Shown here one piece after another: positions 60,462-64,000 of a DNA stretch of 64,000 nucleotides. Every line of letters starts with the position of its first letter. The first letter of the stretch is position 1. The DNA lies in assembly GCA_023386555.1 (NCBI GenBank), contig JAEWJK010000014.1, forward strand, positions 124,001 to 188,000. The letters run 5' to 3'. A program made the position numbers and the translations under genes. Below the pieces are notes generated by a model, which ran no database searches, was not told the origin of the DNA, and saw only the letters and a list, made by a program, of their open reading frames with translations. Origin of the DNA: Bacteroidota bacterium (lineage in GTDB: Bacteria; Bacteroidota; Bacteroidia; Chitinophagales; Chitinophagaceae).

Positions 60462-60490
60462 GCAGTTGCTTTTATGCAACTGCTTTTTCT
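60462..60490 (+). terminator. terminator upstream of the two-component operon (leader terminator or small RNA end)
   Basis: Perfect 8-bp stem GCAGTTGC / GCAACTGC, 6-base loop TTTTAT, followed by TTTTTCTTTT. It lies 307 bases after the PAS kinase stop and 73 bases before the response regulator ATG, with no gene between. Confidence 0.85.
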
Positions 60491-60563
60491 TTTAGAAAAA
60501 AACCTTTGAATAAAGATCTCATCCCTCTCATTAAATCTGCACTGTATTTGCTACAGGCAGTGT

Positions 60564-61241
60564 ATGAAACTGCTGGTAATAGAAGATGAACAGGGTATGA
60601 GGGATAATATGCACCAATCGCTAGTGCAGGATAACTACGTTGTTGAAACGGCAAGTGATTATCATTCAGCCAGGGAAAAACTGGGTGTATATGAATATGA
60701 TTGCATACTGCTGGATATTGGTTTACCGGGTGGTTCCGGTCTTACATTATTAAAAGAATTAAAAGAGGATGGCAGTAATGCTGCCGTACTTATTGTATCT
60801 GCCAAAGACTCTATTGAAGACAAGGTAACAGGCCTTAACCTAGGTGCAGATGATTACCTGCTCAAGCCTTTTCATTTTGCTGAGTTGCATGCACGGGTAA
60901 AATCATTATTACGTAGAAGGGCTTTGGGTGGAACAGATTTGATAACAGTGGGTAATATTCAACTCGATACTGCAAGCCGTACCGTTCAGATCTCAGGAGA
61001 AGATGTTGGGCTGAACCGTAAAGAATACGATGTGTTGTTATACATGTTAATGAATGCCAACCGGCTGGTAAATAAAACTGCACTGGCAGAACATGTATGG
61101 GGCGATAATATTGATGAAGCAAACAGCTTCGATTTCATTTACTCACAAATAAAAAACCTTCGTAAGAAACTAAAAGATCATGGTGCCACTGTTGAATTGA
61201 AAGCGATCTATGGTATTGGTTATAAACTCACCGAAGTATGA
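60564..61241 (+). CDS. OmpR-family response regulator
   Basis: A 225-residue regulator. Receiver domain (1 to about 120) with phosphoacceptor Asp51 in ILLDIGLPGG, N-terminal acidic pair in VIEDEQGMRDN and the KPF motif (DYLLKPFHFAELHARVKSLL). A winged-helix DNA-binding domain follows (about 128-225, with GLNRKEYDVLLYMLMNANRLVN and FDFIYSQIKNLRKKL). Its stop overlaps the kinase start by 4 bases, so the two are translationally coupled and form one system with the kinase. Leader terminator upstream. Confidence 0.96.
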   Translation: MKLLVIEDEQGMRDNMHQSLVQDNYVVETASDYHSAREKLGVYEYDCILLDIGLPGGSGLTLLKELKEDGSNAAVLIVSAKDSIEDKVTGLNLGADDYLLKPFHFAELHARVKSLLRRRALGGTDLITVGNIQLDTASRTVQISGEDVGLNRKEYDVLLYMLMNANRLVNKTALAEHVWGDNIDEANSFDFIYSQIKNLRKKLKDHGATVELKAIYGIGYKLTEV

Positions 61242-62497
61242 AGCTGCTAAACTATACCACTTCTTATTTTGCGGTGATACTATTACTGGTAATATCAGTA
61301 TGGGCTGTTGTATATTATTATACTATGCTTGATGAGATATATGACAGTATTGATGATGGATTGGATAACCAGAAGCAACTTATCATCCGTAATGCATCAA
61401 CCGATACAGCACTACTTAACAAACCCGATTTTGGTGAAGGTGGTTATCGCATCATGCCCATCACTACAGAGAAAGCAGTGCATTTTTCAGACAGCTATAC
61501 AGATACATTAATGTATATGGAGAATGAAGATGAGTATGAACCGGTACGATTACTTAAAACTGTTTTTAAAGCAAACGGAAAATTCTACGCCTTAGACGTA
61601 GCTACTTCAATGGTGGAAGAAGACGACCTGGTGAATTCGCTGATCTATGCATTGATATTTTTGTATGTAGGCATTGTATTACCGGTGTTATTGCTGAATA
61701 ATTTTTTATTACGCAGGGTATGGAGGCCATTCTATCGTTTACTGAAACAATTGAAAGATTTCAGGATAGACAAACCGGAACCCATCAAAACAGAACCCAC
61801 TACCATAGAAGAGTTTCGCCTGTTGAATGCAACTGTGCAGAAAATGGTAGAGAACAGCAGGGATGCATATACCAGCCAAAAAGATTTTACAGAGAATGCA
61901 GCGCATGAATTACAAACACCTTTAGCCATTGCCATCAATAAACTGGAACATCTTGCTGAAAGGAATGATCTTTCAGAAGCACAATTAGATCTTCTATCGG
62001 CAGCAATGGATCATCTCGATAAACTTACAAGACTTAACCGTTCATTATTACTGTTATCTAAAATAGAGAACCATCAATACCATGAAGTGAAAGAGGTTGA
62101 TCTGAAAAAGATCGTATTAACATTACTCGAAGACATGCATGAGCAGATGCAGTTTAAGCACCTGCAGGTAACGCATCAACTGGAAGAATGCATTGTTGAG
62201 ATGAATGAAGAACTGGCAAGAATACTTGTTACCAATATTATTAAAAATGCTTTTGTACACACCAGAGAAGGTGGCAGCATCAACATCATTTTAGAAAGAG
62301 ATGAATTTACTGTAGCCAACAGCGGAGATACTGCTTTGCATAAGAAAGATTTATTCTCCCGTTTCAATAAACAATCAGACCATCATCAATCAACCGGCCT
62401 TGGATTATCTATTGTAAAAGCTATAACAGAACTTTATCAATTTACTATAGACTATCGCTTTGATGATCAACACATCATTACCATAAAGCTGCATTAG
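61238..62497 (+). CDS. membrane sensor histidine kinase (two-component partner)
   Basis: A 419-residue kinase. Membrane helices at about 8-29 and 133-155 flank a periplasmic loop of about 100 residues. HisKA with phosphoacceptor His223 (ENAAHELQTPLAIAIN) and a HATPase_c domain with N-box TNIIKNAFVHTREGG and STGLGLSIVKAI follow. The C-terminal nucleotide site lacks a classical DxGxG G1 box: the segment reads FTVANSGDTAL, as in some CusS/QseC-like kinases. It overlaps the response regulator by 4 bases. Confidence 0.95.
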   Translation: MKLLNYTTSYFAVILLLVISVWAVVYYYTMLDEIYDSIDDGLDNQKQLIIRNASTDTALLNKPDFGEGGYRIMPITTEKAVHFSDSYTDTLMYMENEDEYEPVRLLKTVFKANGKFYALDVATSMVEEDDLVNSLIYALIFLYVGIVLPVLLLNNFLLRRVWRPFYRLLKQLKDFRIDKPEPIKTEPTTIEEFRLLNATVQKMVENSRDAYTSQKDFTENAAHELQTPLAIAINKLEHLAERNDLSEAQLDLLSAAMDHLDKLTRLNRSLLLLSKIENHQYHEVKEVDLKKIVLTLLEDMHEQMQFKHLQVTHQLEECIVEMNEELARILVTNIIKNAFVHTREGGSINIILERDEFTVANSGDTALHKKDLFSRFNKQSDHHQSTGLGLSIVKAITELYQFTIDYRFDDQHIITIKLH

Positions 62498-62557
62498 CAT
62501 TCCCGATTCTTTCCCAATTTGATGTAGACTTTTGTATTCTAATAAAAAATGAAGAAT

Positions 62558-63010
62558 ATGAAAGCAACAGTAATGAGTTTATGTATAGCAGCAGCGGCAT
62601 TTGGATTAAGCAGTTGCGGACAGGGTATTGCAGAAAAGAAACTGCCATCAGTAGTTGTGAATTCTGTAAAAACAAAATATGGAAATAACACCAAAATAGA
62701 CTGGGAAAAAAGAGATAATGGATATGAGGCGGAGTTTTTACAAGGGCAAACAGAGATCACGGTTTTAGTTGATAATGCAGGTAATATGTTAATGCAAAAA
62801 CAGGATGTTGATAGTACAGCTATTCCTGCTGCAGTTATCACAGCCATAAATACTAACCACTCCGGGTATACAATTGATGATGCAGAGAAACTAGAGAAAG
62901 ATGGAGTTACTTATTATCAGCTTGAACTTGAAAAGCAAGGTGAAAAAGATCTGCAGGTTGTTTATACAGCAGAGGGTAAACTGGCCAATGACATTGCGTA
63001 TTGGGATTAA
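62558..63010 (+). CDS. PepSY-like lipoprotein (DUF2874 type)
   Basis: A 150-residue exported lipoprotein from the ATG at 62558 (MKATVMSLCIAAAAFG, lipobox LSSC); another ATG at 62549 is possible. Two PepSY-like repeats: LPSVVVNSVKTKYGNNTKIDWEKRDNGYEAEF and then IPAAVITAINTNHSGYTIDDAEKLEKDGVTYYQLEL. PepSY-like proteins in Bacteroidota often neighbour two-component systems. Here it lies 60 bases downstream of the kinase gene, likely in the same operon, and may modulate the sensor in the periplasm. Confidence 0.88.
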   Translation: MKATVMSLCIAAAAFGLSSCGQGIAEKKLPSVVVNSVKTKYGNNTKIDWEKRDNGYEAEFLQGQTEITVLVDNAGNMLMQKQDVDSTAIPAAVITAINTNHSGYTIDDAEKLEKDGVTYYQLELEKQGEKDLQVVYTAEGKLANDIAYWD

Positions 63011-63030
63011 TAACCTTAAAACCAAACACT

Positions 63031-63900
63031 ATGAAGTATGTTATAGTTATAATATTGGTATTGGCTGTTGCAGCAGTTTTTGTGTTTCGCAATGATATGC
63101 CTGCAGGTTTGCTTGCAGCAGAAAACACTAAGAGTGAACAGAAAAAAGATAAGAAAGTGAAGGATAAAGGAACTGCTTCACAAAATATAACAGTGAATAA
63201 AACCTGGGATCTGCCGGATAGATTGAAAGAAATCTCAGGTCTGCAATACCTGGATGAAAATCGTTTTGCCTGTGTGCAGGATGAGGAAGGTGTGATTTTT
63301 ATCTATAATGTGCAGCAGAACAAGATTGAAAAAGAGATCAGTTTTGCCGGCGCAGGAGATTATGAAGGATTAGCCATTGCTGGTAATAATGCATATGTGG
63401 TGAGAAGTGACGGACAGTTGTATGAAATAAACAACTGGCAGGGCAAACCGGAAGTAACTCAACACAAAACGGGTCTTACAGATCATAATGTGGAAGGATT
63501 ATTTTATGATGCGTCATATAATCGTTTATTACTTGCCATTAAAGATGACGAGCCGGGCGGTAAGGATTACAAGGGTGTATATGCATTTGATATTAACGGT
63601 AAGAAAATGAATGCCGAACCTGTTTATAAGTTAATGGTGGAAAATGGTGGCAAAAAGAAGAAGTTGATGAAGCCTTCTGACATTGCAAGACATCCATCTA
63701 CTAGTGAACTGTATGTGCTTGACGGACCAGCTTCAAAACTGGTGGTACTTGATGCATCAGGAAAGTTAAAACAGACTTATAACCTTGGTAATGCATTTGA
63801 ACAACCGGAAGGCATCAGTTTTAATACAAATGGCGATATGTTCATTTCTAATGAGGGAGTAAAAGGATCCGGAAATATAAAACAGGTAACGTTGAGGTAG
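63031..63900 (+). CDS. SdiA-regulated domain protein, membrane-anchored
   Basis: A 289-residue protein from the ATG at 63031 (MKYVIVIILVLAVAAVFVF, a membrane anchor or signal); a TTG frame from 63001 overlaps the upstream stop. A lysine-rich spacer (KSEQKKDKKVKDKG) precedes a beta-propeller of the SdiA-regulated family, about 55-289: LKEISGLQYLDENRFACVQDE, DYEGLAIAGNNAYVVRSDG, VEGLFYDASYNRLLLAIKD, KPSDIARHPSTSELYVLDG and NAFEQPEGISFNTNGDMFIS. Family function is unknown. Last gene of the operon, ended by a strong terminator. Confidence 0.9.
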   Translation: MKYVIVIILVLAVAAVFVFRNDMPAGLLAAENTKSEQKKDKKVKDKGTASQNITVNKTWDLPDRLKEISGLQYLDENRFACVQDEEGVIFIYNVQQNKIEKEISFAGAGDYEGLAIAGNNAYVVRSDGQLYEINNWQGKPEVTQHKTGLTDHNVEGLFYDASYNRLLLAIKDDEPGGKDYKGVYAFDINGKKMNAEPVYKLMVENGGKKKKLMKPSDIARHPSTSELYVLDGPASKLVVLDASGKLKQTYNLGNAFEQPEGISFNTNGDMFISNEGVKGSGNIKQVTLR

Positions 63901-63926
63901 AATATGATGGGCTATGATTGGTTTTT

Positions 63927-63959
63927 AAAAAGGATGGCAATTACATTGTCATCCTTTTT
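63927..63959 (+). terminator. terminator of the RR-HK-PepSY-SdiA operon
   Basis: Stem of 15 bp AAAAAGGATGGCAAT / ATTGTCATCCTTTTT with one G-T pair and a 3-base loop, ending in a T run. It lies 27 bases after the last stop codon. The last 40 bases of the window hold nothing recognised. Confidence 0.93.
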
Positions 63960-64000
63960 ATATAAGCAGAATTTCTTAGTATTTCGGAATACTGATATTA

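Overview
The window is an AT-rich, gene-dense stretch of a Bacteroidota chromosome, most likely a member of the Chitinophagaceae or a close relative. This rests on four things: the dcw cluster with a long-tailed FtsZ ending in a NTFLDGKKPD-type tail; TAnnTTTG promoter boxes, many only 4 to 10 bases from the start codon; family types typical of the phylum (T9SS-sorted secreted enzyme, tandem DUF1573 proteins, fused alpha/beta 2-oxoacid dehydrogenase E1, QueA, SdiA-regulated protein, PepSY-like lipoprotein); and short word-like repeats between genes. No rRNA, tRNA, insertion sequence, prophage, integron or CRISPR array was seen.

Layout. 1-9.5 kb: an edge-truncated AraC-type regulator behind a PspC-domain protein, aconitase, a fructosamine-kinase-like protein, a bestrophin-like channel, a SET protein, the MgtE magnesium transporter, a Gmad2 lipoprotein, a small membrane protein and aspartokinase. 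10-26.8 kb: the division and cell wall cluster on the minus strand, transcribed mraZ-rsmH-ftsL-ftsI-murE-mraY-murD-ftsW-murG-murC-ftsQ-ftsA-ftsZ; murF and ddl are absent. 27-34.8 kb: queA, a sensor kinase, YqgE, a secreted sugar dehydrogenase, malate dehydrogenase, a small secreted protein and a GT9 glycosyltransferase. 34.9-41.8 kb: transporters (MFS, dicarboxylate symporter, two adjacent APC permeases) and a DedA protein with an added secreted domain. 42-52 kb: YebC, a DCC-family protein, a desaturase, fused E1, two DUF1573 proteins, an aminotransferase and a TonB-dependent receptor. 52-64 kb: a WD40/caspase-like secreted protein with a co-directional small protein, an MBL hydrolase, a receiver protein and a PAS kinase, then a response regulator/histidine kinase/PepSY/SdiA-regulated operon.

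The most notable structure is not a gene. An interspersed repeat of about 50 bp occurs at twelve intergenic loci (fifteen arms). It has two arm variants, with cores GTACAAGTGAGTGACACAAC and GTACAAGAGTGCGACGCAAC, which occur singly or as inverted pairs able to form large hairpins. Four loci lie inside the dcw cluster. A second, unrelated class consists of short tandem words (7-10 bp units, a different word at each place) at about ten positions, including gene junctions and, in frame, the coding sequences of ftsZ, rsmH and queA. Other points worth checking are a two- to three-box MraZ operator, a leader terminator before the 60.5 kb two-component operon, and two unusual domain architectures (a secreted domain fused to DedA, and WD40-Ig-caspase with an EF-hand loop).

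All protein functions come from motif and family recognition by eye; no database search was run.
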